Shown: piece after piece, positions 12,396-23,882 of the stretch
Layout of the letters: each line of letters opens with the position of its first letter
Numbering within the stretch: the first letter of the stretch is position 1
NCBI RefSeq assembly: GCF_964340395.1
Contig: NC_135563.1
Location: 22,332,309 to 22,396,308, forward strand
Length of the DNA stretch: 64,000 nt
Source of the DNA: Glandiceps talaboti
Lineage: Eukaryota; Hemichordata; Enteropneusta; Spengelidae
Reading direction: 5' to 3'
The notes under the pieces: model-generated
What the model was told of the DNA's origin: nothing
The model's input: the letters and a program-made list of their open reading frames with translations, nothing else
The model's database searches: none
Program-made: the position numbers and the translations under genes

Positions 12396-12591
12396 CTTAG
12401 ACTATTTTTGATATGTTCTTACCTCGATCTCTTTTTTATCAGTATTGACTGCATTTTAATTCCCTTTGTTTCATGAACATTAATTATGTTGTTTTTTTGT
12501 GGTTTTTTTTACTTTGTTGTGTACAATGCACTGAGACGTATGTGTAGTGCGTTCTTTAAGAATTAAATAATAATAATAATAATAATAATAG
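11680..12591 (+). mobile_element. 5'-truncated L2/CR1-type LINE insertion
   Basis: The element consists of the C-terminal part of an ORF2 reverse transcriptase protein, a 3' UTR of about 320 bp with a roughly 42-nt poly-T run (12351-12392), and a terminal (AAT)n tail (about 12567-12591). The tail preceded by TGCACTGAGACG and TAGTGCGTTC is typical of L2/CR1-clade elements, which end in microsatellites rather than poly(A). The 5' edge is estimated from where homology-like protein begins (about 11684). It sits in sense orientation in KChIP intron 1. Confidence 0.85.
11684..12262 (+). pseudogene. LINE ORF2 C-terminal remnant (reverse transcriptase thumb/C-terminal region)
   Basis: The open frame continues upstream to 11588, but recognisable protein starts around MSNHISQICRNGFFALSRIG. 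Conserved landmarks of CR1/L2-type ORF2 C-termini follow: TSRLDYCNSLLHGI, RIQSIQNAAARLVSRTRK, LHWLPIDARIKFKVLLLTYK, a YVPARDLRS-like segment, GQRAFSVCAPALWNLLP and FKRHLKTHLF near the end. There are no stops or frameshifts over about 190 codons, so the insertion is relatively young. The endonuclease and the catalytic YADD part of the reverse transcriptase are missing, so the copy is dead on arrival. Confidence 0.9.
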
Positions 12592-13238
12592 AAGGAAAAA
12601 CAACCAACTTGACAGAAAATTGAAATGAGTTTCTGCACAGCATACAAATTGTTTGATCTGCATCTAACATGCTGCACTACGAATTAATCTTTTAATTGAT
12701 GGTAAAATGCAAATTTGGTGAAATCTGACCATTATTGTTGTACTGTGAACAATAAAAGGTTTAAATGGTCATCAACACTAATTGTTGTCATTCACAGAAT
12801 GTATTCCAATCTTAGAACTGGGACAAACAACTTAATAGATTTTCACATTGATTATATTAAGGTCATATAGATTTGGTGTATATTGAATAGAAAGGAAATA
12901 ACTTAGGGAGGCTTAACTCACAGATTACAGGCTGTTGAACCTTCTAGTGAATATGCTTTGATTTCAGCAGAGTAGTTTGTTTTCAACACATTTTGAATAC
13001 TAATCTGTACTCCCATACTTACATTGTATTATTTTCACTGAGTTTACAAGAGGATACTTAGGATCACTAGCTAAAGTTGCGAGACTGTAGCAGCTTTTTC
13101 AGATAAAAATAACGGATTCCTTGAAATAGCTACATTATATTCTAAGTTATGTCTTAAAATATTTTTCTCTGAAATTTATCATAATTTGTATAGATGTGGC
13201 CTTCTTTCCTTTACATTTTATTTTCCTTTGACAAACTA

Positions 13239-13584
13239 TTAAAATGGCCATATGGATGAGAATTGGGTATTTATTTTGGATTTTTATAAAATAAATTTAT
13301 CATGGCTTCCTACTTGAAAAATTAATGTAACACAACATATGCCAAGTCTTTGTTTGTAACTCAATAAATTGCAAAAGATTAATAAATGTGTAAAATGTTT
13401 GTTATTGTACATATAATAACAAACTTTATAAACATATGTTAACTTTTTGCAATGTATTGAGTTACAAACACAGACTTGGTCTATGTTGTTTCACATTGAT
13501 TTTTCAAGTAGGAAACCATGATAAAATTGTTTCATAAATAAAAAATAAAAAACAACCCAATCCTCATCCATATGGCCACTTTAA
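13239..13584. mobile_element. TTAA-flanked foldback MITE, copy 1 (346 bp)
   Basis: Bounded by TTAA on both sides (13239-13242 and 13581-13584). Inverted ends read A(A/G)TGGCCATATGGATGAG and continue inward as ATTGGGT on the left and, reverse complemented, GATTGGGT on the right. Inverted similarity continues through most of the element: the ACTTGAAAAAT and GAGTTACAAAC segments are mirrored. A TTAA target site is characteristic of piggyBac-type transposition, so this is probably a non-autonomous piggyBac-like MITE. It has no ORF. A second copy lies at 31161-31368. Confidence 0.8.
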
Positions 13585-15057
13585 CATTGATATTGTACGT
13601 ACTAGTTATTTATGTATCATACCTGAATAAATTCTACAATTTCAAATTGTGCAGGGTGTTTTGTTTAGAGTCCATTCTACATTCTGCTATCATAACATTA
13701 TTGTCCCAGCTGCTGTACTACAGGTAAAGAAAGTATGTTTGCATTAATATCTGATATTGTATAGTGACAACTGTATCACCATTTAGATATACACTGTACC
13801 TTGTCATCATCTTAACCTGTGACGACAAGATACATACTATGATAACTCCCATGATGCGAGAGTGACAGTATGCTGTGATTACAGCGGTATTTGCATGAAT
13901 GCTTGTCCTGTACTACTCTGCTGTTGTATAGCCAATGAAAGTTACTGAAAACACCACAGCCATGAGTTCATACCCCAAGTGACGTACACTGACACTTACA
14001 AGTTAGGAGTTCTGCTAGGAGTACATAATATGTTAATAAAAAACAGTATATTTAGTTTAAAAATATAACACGCTGTTTACATGATTTTGGGTATATGGAT
14101 TGGTCATACATTTAGCCTTGTTGTTGTCACTTGTTTCCTAATGACTAGATTCCTATTGCAAAGTTTGAACCACAACTATGCCCCAGGTAATATATAAATT
14201 GGGATCTGATAGGATAGTGACCTGGTCAGGACCTAGACTATTCCCCGGGTATGTCTGACTCTGGCATCTGATCAGTAAATGGGGAATTCATCCCGTTTCT
14301 AAAATCATCTCAAATTCAAATCAATAGATGTAATGTAGACATTTGGAATGATGTGATAGTCGTGACTTTAGTTAGACTAAAATATTTTCTTTGCAAATCT
14401 AGTTTAAAATCTATAATAGCATCTTTTAAAAAAAAAAAAAAAAAAATAAGTATCTGCTTAAATCCCTTTACAGTAATTTATTGATTTGTTTTGTTTTGTT
14501 GCAGCTCTTTTTGTTATTAGGCAGGTAATAATATGATTCATCCATCTTTTTAGCGGGGAAATAGTGATAATAATGTCTATTGGAACACCTGTGTACATGT
14601 ACGTCCCACTACCCTATAATGTAATCGCTTTCCTCTCATTAATTCCATACATGTGATTTATTGCAGTAGCAAATCATTTCATTGCAATAAAGGAAACACA
14701 ACAATATAGCAAGGAAAGGGAATAGTGAATAGAACAATTATTTGAGGTGAAAGTTTTAGAGTCAATTATATACAGAAGAGATGACAGAGTCGGATGTGGA
14801 AAGGAATTCAATATACATGTATGGCAGATCACATTTCTTTGCCAATGAGATACCAAACTGTCATGAGACTGACAGCAAAGAATTATGCAAGTTTTATCTG
14901 CCAAATTTCTGCTATTATTAAAGCAATTCTGGTCAAGATTGGGTGACTCTAAAATAAATAGTAAAACTGTTGTACTACTCTTTACTATTCAGATATGAAA
15001 TGACCACTATTTGTACTGTATTTATGAGAAATTTCAAAGGTGGGACTTATATATTTA

Positions 15058-15225
15058 TTTCGATATTGTTCAAATACCATATTTCTTCATTCAGCGGTGG
15101 AAAATATGAGTGGCCTAGGGGGCCTTGCCAATATGAGTCAAAAGATGAGTAGTGACAAACACCTCATCTCATGAATGGTTTCCTAATGAACAAATAAAAG
15201 TTTTTGGGGAATAATATACACCTCT
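15058..15225. repeat. Dispersed foldback-like repeat family D, copy 1
   Basis: Contains TTTCTTCATTCAGCGGTGGAAAATATGAGTGG... and then GCCTTGCCAATATGAGTCAAAAGATGAGTAGTGACAAA. The same string of motifs recurs at about 26090, 31760 and 59190, with reversed versions of the ends on the far side in the better copies. Probably an old non-autonomous DNA transposon family. Confidence 0.55.
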
Positions 15226-15266
15226 GTAAGCATAACGTATTCACAAATTTGACTCAAACTCTAGAG

Positions 15267-15465
15267 AACCAATGACACAGCTGTACATTGATGTAGCACA
15301 ACCAGGGTATTAATTACATATTTTTTGTTCAAATGTGTACAACTTGGTTCAAACACTTTGGCTTATGTTTTGACTAGCACAGAACCAATGGCATAGCTGT
15401 ACATCAACGTAACACGACCAGGGTATTAATTACATATTTTTTGTCCAAATGTGTACAACTTGGCA
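15267..15465. repeat. 116-bp tandem duplication
   Basis: Two copies starting AACCAATG(A/G)CA(C/T)AGCTGTACAT and sharing CCAGGGTATTAATTACATAT. Roughly 10% diverged. Confidence 0.85.
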
Positions 15466-16154
15466 TGCACATGGTATAATCTTTCAAATAAATTTGTTTA
15501 TTGATCAGCATTGCTTAGATGTAGCTTTAGCCCTCCAGCCATCGTGTATATAAATATACACAACAGTTGCCCTTTTGGATTTCCCTTACAGCCGAGATAT
15601 GAATACATTTATTATACATACGTATTAAATATGCATGTAACCTTTATTGTAATACCTTCATTCTATTTAGTGGAATAAGAAGAAAAACAAATTTGTGAAA
15701 AACAAACAAACAAACAAACCAAAAACTCCTGAATTAAAACAGTGTTCAAGATATACTGGTATATGTGAATTCTGACTGCTATTGAAATATAGTGAAGTGG
15801 TGTAATTGAAAGGTGGATATTATTTTCAGATGTTTCCAGTACAAAAGTGATATAAATGTACTGGTATAATGTTTCTAGCCTTTTGTATTATTCAAGTAGA
15901 TATAATGGAAAGTCTGAATGTGTTTGACATGTGAAGTCAGGCATGATGCAAACTGGTATGACACATTACTTTGCTGGTGTTAGTTTGATGGCAGACAGAC
16001 TTCATTGAAGTAGCAGACATATTCGCTATCAGTATTTGTTCACTTGATATCCCTCATAAGCTGTTTCTGCCAATAAACTTTGACTGGATTATTGTTATGA
16101 AGGGATGCAATGGACCTCACAGGAAAAAGGGTGGTTAATTTAAATGCTACGAGT

Positions 16155-16430
16155 ATTGGCCAATCAAATCACTGGAAACTTATAAAAGTGGAAGTGGTAG
16201 AATGATAGTCCAATCAAATCCCTTGAAACTTATCAAAATGTAATTGATAGAATGATAGTCCAATCAAATCACTTGAAACTTTTCAAAATGTAATTGATAG
16301 AATGATAGTCCAATCAAATTACTGGAAACTTATCAAAATTTAACTGATAGAATGATAGTCCAATCAAATTACTGGAAACATAAAAATGTAAATGATTATA
16401 GCATGATAGTCCAATCAAATTGCTCAAAAC
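16155..16430. repeat. 50-bp minisatellite with a CCAATCAAAT core, six copies
   Basis: CCAATCAAAT occurs at 16159, 16210, 16260, 16310, 16360 and 16411, a spacing of 50-51 bp. The unit also holds GAAACTTATCAAAATG and TGATAGAATGATAGT. Divergence between units is modest. The core matches the CCAAT box bound by NF-Y, but function is not shown. Confidence 0.9.
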
Positions 16431-18301
16431 TTGAAGCGTAAAAATTAAAACATATAGACATGATATATTCTATTCAAACAAAACGAATAATTCAAAATAT
16501 CAGAATACTATTATCCAATAAAATCTCATAGAGATGTAGGTGCACTAAATATAATCCAATCCAATACTTACTATAAGATGGACATTATATTAAGAGATAT
16601 GTGATATACATATACTTACAACCAAATTTACATGTAAATGAGAGATATACAGTCCAAATTCATATGTTAGCTTCCAAGTTTACTCTTTTGAGTTGAGGCA
16701 AACGATTCCTACTGAAAGTTTAAAAATACTACATGAGTTTGACTTTTACTAAAATTATTTTATGTAGTCATTGTATCATTTATGATTTTGCAAAATGAGA
16801 ATAACAAGAATATCAACTGAACATTTGAAACTTGAGCTGTACTTTCTCTTACTAAATTTTACTAAAATTTTCCCCCTTGGCAGGTCACCCTCATAAAGCC
16901 AATAACAAAACATGCCACTGACGCACAGCAATTTGTTGTGACGCACCAACGTTTGACGTTTCCTCATTGCTTACTCACCTGAAAATCACCTTTCCATCAT
17001 AATTAAAAGACTCATTTGACAAAGTTTTGTCTGTTGTTACAAGAGATGTTGTGGTCAATAAATCAGCATTCTTTACATGCTAATTGTCTTGTAAAAAATA
17101 TGAAATTTATTCCATAGAGAAATGTACCACAAGTGTAAGAAATCATGATTTATGACAACATGACTAAATAATTGCTTTTATGGTTTTATGATTTTATTGA
17201 GAGTGAGCAAGTCTGTCATACCTTAATTGAGAATGAATACTTGGAAAGGACAATTCCCTGAGACTCATCGGGTGAACAGACAGTTATATATGTACCTCAC
17301 TGTGTTGACACCGTAGAAAGACAGTAAAGAAAGACTTTTAACCATGTACATTTACCTCACTATTATCAAGGGGATGCCAATTATACCCTAGGGTATCACA
17401 GTGTTATGACTGTGGTTGACCATTAGATCCATATTGTACATGTTAATGACTAAATCACCTAGACTGTGTTGACTCCTAAATCAGTTTTCAAATTTGAAAA
17501 CAGCCAAGTTTGAACAGAATGTATGTCTTGAAGTCAGTAGAAATGACACACACTGTGCGTTACAAACCCAGTCTGGATTAGTGGATTGAAATCTAGGTAT
17601 GAATTCAGTTGTCTGGCAGAGTTATCCAGTTGGTCCTATCTAATCTTTGTGGCGCTACTGATGAGAAAAACACTCATTTGAGAGCCTGGAATTGAAACCC
17701 CTGCCTTTAAATTCCTCTTTTATCTTGTCATAGTGAGAATTTGCCAACTAGTTTGAAAACTATTTACTCTGTTATTAATCCATTCTATACACACATTAAG
17801 AGATTATAGTGAGCTAAACATTCAAGGCAAACATCCTTGAAAAGGTTGACTTTATAATAAAATGGTCAGACAAGAATGATAGACAGACAGATAAATATCA
17901 AACACTGCATCATCAAGTGACACTATGGCTTTTGTAAACATCTTAGTCGAATTATTAAGTATTACAGCTGTTTTTTCACCAATAATCCTAATGCAAAACA
18001 ATAAATTTTGAAAACCTCAAATGTTGACTATTCACCATATTTCCATCTCAGCTGCTGTTTGATGGTTTACCATGGTGTTTGTACACTTTACTCCACCATT
18101 TCACAGATGACATTGTTATTGACTTTCAAGTTAACCTGTATGTTTAGTGTCTAGTCTTTGCCTTCATGTTCTTGTAGAAGTAAGGTCACCTGTACTTTAT
18201 TCTCAGTTTCACATCATATTTACTTTAAAAATGATGGGCCTGTCAGTCACTTAAACTAAAACATAAAAATATATTTTTATATATAAATAAAACAAGTGTA
18301 T

Positions 18302-18360
18302 GTTTCTTTTCTTTTTATTTGTATGGGCCGCTGGCCTGAAATAATATTGATGATACTTTC
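18302..18360. repeat. Possible non-LTR element tail fragment
   Basis: A T-rich stretch followed by a short self-complementary GGGCCGCTGGCCT segment and ATAATATTGATGATAC. It resembles the compact hairpin found near 3' ends of non-LTR retrotransposons. Weak. Confidence 0.2.
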
Positions 18361-18724
18361 ATTTCGTAATCTAACATTCTGAATGACTTAGAAATGACAA
18401 TTAAAATCAGAAGCAAACTTTGAAACATCTGTTTGATTAAATTTCCCAAATTTCAGCAATAGACAATAATTTTTGATCACATACATCTCACTATTTTACA
18501 ATCAGTAACATTCTTATTTCTTTCTAATCCTGACATAGAGGGCATTAATTTCTAAAAATAACTTTTCCAAAGTGAAGAAATGTAGGGTTGGTTGGTTGGG
18601 ACATGGAAAACATAGAATTAAGTACGATTGCCCACACCAGTGTTGATGACTAAATGGTCAGAGTATCATGCAATTTTCAAACAATTAGTGTCATAAGAGA
18701 GTTGTCTCACAGCTAAAGGCCAAC

Positions 18725-18812
18725 CCTTTGGACTAAGGATTACAATTAAGGTGACAATTCTCAGAGCTATTGAAAAAGTTGATCCAGAACAAAAGAATGA
18801 GTGGAAGGTCTG
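18725..18812. repeat. Dispersed repeat family E, copy 1 (partial)
   Basis: Shares CTATTGAAAAAGTTGATCCAGAACAAAAGAATGA-type sequence with 26480-26610 and 38755-38890. In the longer copies this continues into a ...CTTAT..AAGATA(A/G)CAC... and GGAATTGAA(T/A)-like end. A dispersed repeat of unknown class. Confidence 0.5.
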
Positions 18813-18839
18813 TGTATGTAAGAAGTTAGAAATCACATT

Positions 18840-19007
18840 CTAGGGTACTCTTGCTGCCAGACTCTTGACTATCGTCCCTAATCTTTTTATGTATGCCAAG
18901 CGGCTTAGCTGTGAGAAGAGGGACAAGTCCCTCTCTTCCTGCCGCTGTGGCACTCGGCATACAAAGCTTAGGGACGATAGTCACAAGTCTGGCAGCGAGA
19001 CTAGGGT
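18840..19007. mobile_element. Foldback MITE with 7-bp flanking duplication CTAGGGT
   Basis: CTAGGGT at 18840-18846 and 19001-19007 flanks an inverted-repeat element of about 154 bp. The left end reads ACTCTTGCTGCCAGACTC and the right end, reverse complemented, TCTCGCTGCCAGACTTG. Both continue with GACTATCGTCCCTAA and then a less perfect ATGCC-rich arm. The flanking repeat could be a 7- or 8-bp target-site duplication (the next base out differs), which would suggest a hAT-like origin. There is no ORF of its own. Confidence 0.8.
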
Positions 19008-19075
19008 TGCATGAAATCTTTAAGATAACACTGATGTGATGACGCAAAATTGAAACATAACCTTTTACTTGTGTA

Positions 19076-19275
19076 AGTATCAAGCAATTTGCAAACAAGC
19101 ATCCTAACAGAGTTTTTTCACAGTGAAAAATGTAAGTTGCTGTTGTTTTATGGAATTTGCAAACAAGCATCCTAACAGAGTTTTTCACAGTGACAAATGT
19201 AAGTTGCTTCTGTTACACAGAATATCATGCAATTTTCAAACAAGTTTTCTGACTGGTTTTTTTCACAGTTAAAGT
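19076..19275. repeat. Degenerate ~65-bp tandem repeat, three copies
   Basis: Units share CAATTT(G/T)C AAACAAG, CTAACAGAGTTTTT and CACAGTGA(A/C)AAATGTAAGTTGCT. A more distant unit lies near 18668-18720. Minus-strand open frames of 100-120 residues over 18.8-19.5 kb are by-products. Confidence 0.75.
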
Positions 19276-20502
19276 GATATACACAGCTTGCTACTGGTAT
19301 ACAACATAACTTTGAAGTATGTGAAATGTATAAAAATAAATGTTCATATCCAGTGTTTATACTTCGAGTGGGTGATTCTTGCTGAGAGATAAATTTATTA
19401 GATTTTAACAAAAAATAATTGAGATTGCATATCATCTGGTTACTTAGAGCAACCAAGGAAGATAACACTTGCAACTCCTGATTCAGTCTAGTTCGAATAT
19501 GGTATCGTTACATTTAAGAGACCACGTTGGCATCCACACTACTCCCCAATTTATCATAGTTGATTCTAGTCTAGTTCCTGATAGACCGTATTCTGTACTA
19601 ATGTTGATGTATTGCCTTCGATAGTATTTAAGAATTTCTTTTAGAGTTAATCACACAGTACAGTTGATATAAAATAATACAACTTGTACCTGCAAAATGC
19701 ATCTATTAAACCAAATGTATTCATGTAATACTCTTTTTTCAACTACATTATACTTCTAGTATGTACAGGAGGAAGTTATTCGTGTATAACTTTCAACTTT
19801 GGTATTTCAGCTTCATTAACTTTTGAGAATTAAAGTATACATCTATAACATTGTATGTTAAGCTTTATCATCAAAATTTTAATAAAAGTGAAATTTCTTT
19901 GTAAAAATATTTACCTCCTTTCCATCTATACTATGATACAGTCACAGTGTGTTGTGTATGGAGACTTATAAGTTTTCCTCTTCTTTTACTACCCTCTAAT
20001 ATGTCTAGAATAATAAGTGTTTTCGGCCTCTTTCTCCATCTATACTAATGATTTAACAGTCACAGTAGAGCATGAGAGTGTGTGTGATGAGGTGATATCA
20101 GGAACAGTATGTTATTCCCCTTCAGGAGGTCATCTTGATATGACCTCATAGTAAGCATTGGTCAGTAAAAGGAATGTCTAGATCACCAGCTGTATGTCAT
20201 AATCTACTCTTGTATGACTACAGAGTATTTGGTATCTTTTGAATGAAAGTAAAATTCTCCGGACTCTCTTTACATCTGATAGTTCTCAATCCAAACATTC
20301 ATTTAGTTGAAGAAATTTACAACTTGTTAATACAACTGTAATTAAAAAGCATTAATTTATTGTGATATTACCATAAAACTTTGATATTATAAAAAGTGTA
20401 CTTTGTTTCATGGTTATTTATATATATATATATATATACTGTAAATGAGCTGAAAAACCATTTTTAGTTTTACAAAATTTGTTTTAACAGCTTCAGGTAA
20501 AG

Positions 20503-20655
20503 ACAGAACTCCAAAATATGGAAATGACAGAATTGGCACCTGGAGTGTTTACATTCATTCATGCTTGCAGTGTTTCTGTTGCAGCCAACACCACAAACAC
20601 TCAATACCCAGAATATCCCGGGTATGATAGCACTTATGTGCCATGGGGTTCCCAT
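20503..20655. mobile_element. ACAGAAC-type MITE, degenerate copy
   Basis: Starts GACAGAACTCCA, contains CATGCTTGCAGTGTTTCTG(T)TGCAGCC and ends near CTTATGTGCCATGGGGTTCC. These are the same landmarks, in the same order, as the better copies at 40109-40289 and 57347-57537. Old copy. Confidence 0.6.
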
Positions 20656-21469
20656 AATAGTGATGCTGTATTAAAGAAAGGAACTTTTGTCGGCTATTTC
20701 AAAGAACCGTCACATATCATATTTTACAGTTGGTTATATTTGTTTAGCAGCTTAAGTTCTTGGAGGTATATTTCAAAGCTTTCATGTAATTTTCCTTCTC
20801 CCAAAGGTCATTAATGTATAAATTAATTCTATGGAGCTGAATACCTTAAACCATCCCAGGAGTCAACCCAAGTCAGTCTTACTGGAAATCAAATTTTAAG
20901 TCTACAAGTAATAACACCAAGGAGGCATTATTATTAAACGATATGTCAGTTTGGCTTATAATCTCTGACCCAATTCTAGCTGCTATAATAATAATCACAG
21001 AATAATCATCATGGTCTACATAAGATAGATTATTGCTGCGATCATTTATTTCTGCGTCAATATATCCACATATCTGAGGAGGCTCTAACTTAAGTACAGA
21101 GTCAGATATTTGGTCTCTATAATGACTCTGTTCTCAGTCAGTGCTCTCAAACTTGCAAGCAAACACCGATGCCAAAACTTTTGAAGTTGGCACTGATTTT
21201 TTCCATGTAAAATATGTCAAGTTGTCGGAAGATCATCATAGACTTCTCTTGCAACCTTCAAAGGCATTTAACTTGTCGACTGATTTCCTGTCAATTTTGT
21301 GAACTATACTTCTCAAAATAGATGACTCATTATTCTCTTTAACAGTTGACTTCCAGGTCATGGATGATAAGAGATGTTGTGTCCTTGTTCACCAATTAGT
21401 ATGTGTAATTTTTATATACTAAAGGACAATATATGCCTCTATTGTACATGTACGTCACCTTTATCATAT

Positions 21470-21470
<1 letters not shown>

Positions 21471-21512
<42 letters not shown>

Positions 21513-21524
21513 AGAGGGGGGGGG
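21471..21524. repeat. (TG)n microsatellite followed by a G-run
   Basis: About 19 TG units and then GGAGAGGGGGGGGG. Potential Z-DNA and G-quadruplex-type sequence; no gene. Confidence 0.9.
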
Positions 21525-22937
21525 CTTGTCAGTGAAGAGGGCCCGGTCTATCTCATTATATATTTATTTCAATACGTTGTTCACAAGTTCAAGACCACTG
21601 GATCTGTGACTGAGAATGGTATCATACCAACCAAATAATAACTGACAGACTGTACTCAATCAGAGCCTCTTTGGACTATGTATCCATCAAAGGAAAAGAC
21701 TTGTAAAAAAAATAAGACCTGTTATTAATACATGTCTAGACATGTTATTAAAATTATAGAATTATTATGAATATAAAGATGTATTATGTTTTCATATTAT
21801 ATATTTGATAATATTTGATATTACTCTGTAATTTATATGGAAAATGAAATTTCTTTGTTTGAGACGCGTGCTCAAATATTCAAATATTTTAGCCTTTCTT
21901 GTTTTTTAAAAAAAATCACTCATGAGAAAGTGATATCGTTGAATAATAAATAATCCAAAATGTTTAACCCATTTTGTTTTTATCTTTGTGACATTTTGAA
22001 AGTTTGAAAAGTCTGGAATTGGAAAATGTGGTGTTTTATCAATTGCAAATTAAGTCGTATCACTTTATTCTGGCATAGCAAGACATATGGCATTACAGGG
22101 TTTCTAAATGGAACCGATCACAATTGTGATGGTTGTTGTAAATCATTATACTGTAATATGATAGCTACCAGTTGCTGCAGCTGCTAACTTTTATTTACTT
22201 TCTTGTTTTATTTTGATGTAAACATAAAACTTGAAGGCCTGGATATTAATGTTGATAGTCATGTTTTTACCCACTTGTCCTACTTATTTAGATTAGAAAA
22301 ACATTGTAACAAAAAATTCACATTGGAGAACATCGTCGCAAACCACGGCTTGTTTTACGGCAACGTTCTTAACGAGCCTCCCAATAACTCTGGCTTGCGA
22401 GAATGACTGGAGAATTGTGTTGCATTCACGGATGATGCATGTATGCAGGCCATGGTGATGTGTTAGAGGAATACAACAATATGTTTCACTGACTGACATC
22501 CAGTGATTAGTACTTTGCTTTAATATTTTGGTCTTCTAAGTTGAATCAGGATAGTACAATTCAAATATCAAATTATCAAGTTATCAAATTATCAAATTAT
22601 CTTGGAAATCAACCTTGATAAAGAAAAACAGCATCCGTGTAATAGCCTGGGGTTTTCTGTGAACATTCAGTATTTTACTTTATTTCATTTGTTTATTTGT
22701 TTTTTGTGGATTTTGATATACAGGTTTAGAACAAGATTCACTAACACAGATAAGACATAATTGCTGTACCATAGCATGTTTACTGTGCCGCCACGATGCA
22801 TCATTAGCTGGTCGTAAGCCCTCATATTCTCCGCTTATGTTTTGAAAATTTTCAAACGAATCTGAGGTAGCCATACACCCCAAAAGTCACCATCCAGCAC
22901 CCATAGCATTAAATTTACATTAACCATATTTAAATTA

Positions 22938-23262
22938 CCACACATAATAATAGTTTTATATAGCGCTTTCCCACTCTGTGCTCAAAGCGCTTTACAATTA
23001 TTACTGCTGACTTACTTACTTCTTCAACTCCCTGGGGGAGCATACAATCCATTGCAGCCTTTATAAGCGCATAGGATTAAAGCATTCACATTGCAACCTC
23101 TATCCTACCAGGTCCCCAATTATACAGCTGGGTAAAGGCACAGTCATGGTTCAAATCTTGTCACAAGGACTAAATAAGCCACCCAGAAACTTAATGGCAG
23201 CAATGGGGTTGAACCTGCAACCTGTAGATTCCAAGCTGGCCACTCTAATTAATCCATCATGA
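22938..23262 (-). mobile_element. tRNA-derived SINE with L2-type tail
   Basis: Read on the minus strand, the head (about 23262-23200) resembles a tRNA: a degenerate A-box-like TTAGAGTGG, then GCTTGGAATCTACAGG, then GGTTCAACCCC, which fits the RNA polymerase III B box. A central domain of about 200 bp follows. The tail is AAAGCGCTTTGAGCACAGAGTG..AAAGCGCTATATAAAA ending in an ATT-rich microsatellite, the 3' signature of L2-clade LINEs. That tail is what would let a partner L2 mobilise it. The length of about 320 bp is normal for such composite SINEs. Confidence 0.8.
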
Positions 23263-23779
23263 CTTCACACTGAGCATGACATGTCCACTTCATGTGTTGT
23301 CAACACTTACACCTACTGTATTTACATACTGATTCATTTGAATAATGATAGTGTGACTAGTTGTCATGGTGGAAGGGACTACTGTAATCTGCCAGGATTT
23401 TGGGTGAGAATATTAGGGCTAGGATCCGAGGTACAACCAGCTAATGATGTATCTCAACAGCACAGTAACTGTCAGTAAGCAGGCTAGTTGCACTGCGATA
23501 ATTGTAAGATACAATTAACGTACTACATACACTGATTCAAGTATAAATGTTTACAGTCCCAACAGGTGATATTCAAATGAAAACATATTCAAATGTCTGC
23601 AGATTCATAAATCCCATGTTCAAACATTAAAACTTAGATGTTCCCATATTGTGTATTATTCCTAATTTCTGAAATCATGAAATCATAAATTTGATATTCA
23701 TTTTCAGATGTAATGTTATCAAATTATTCAAATATCAAGAAATCATTGGTGACTCAAAAGAAATTAGTACAAACATTAT

Positions 23780-23882
23780 CCATGGCATCAAATCTGTATC
23801 CATGACATCAAATCTGTATCCATGGTATCAAATCTGTATCCATGGTATCAAATCTGTATCCATAGCATCAAATCTGTTTTCA
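23780..23882. repeat. 20-bp minisatellite, five copies
   Basis: Units of CATGG(T/C)ATCAAATCTGTATC with single-base changes. Lies in AT-rich intron 1 sequence. Confidence 0.9.

Noticed and set aside
23200-23262. tRNA gene
   Set aside because: Only the B box and a degenerate A-box-like part fit; the sequence continues into a SINE body, and no complete cloverleaf is evident.
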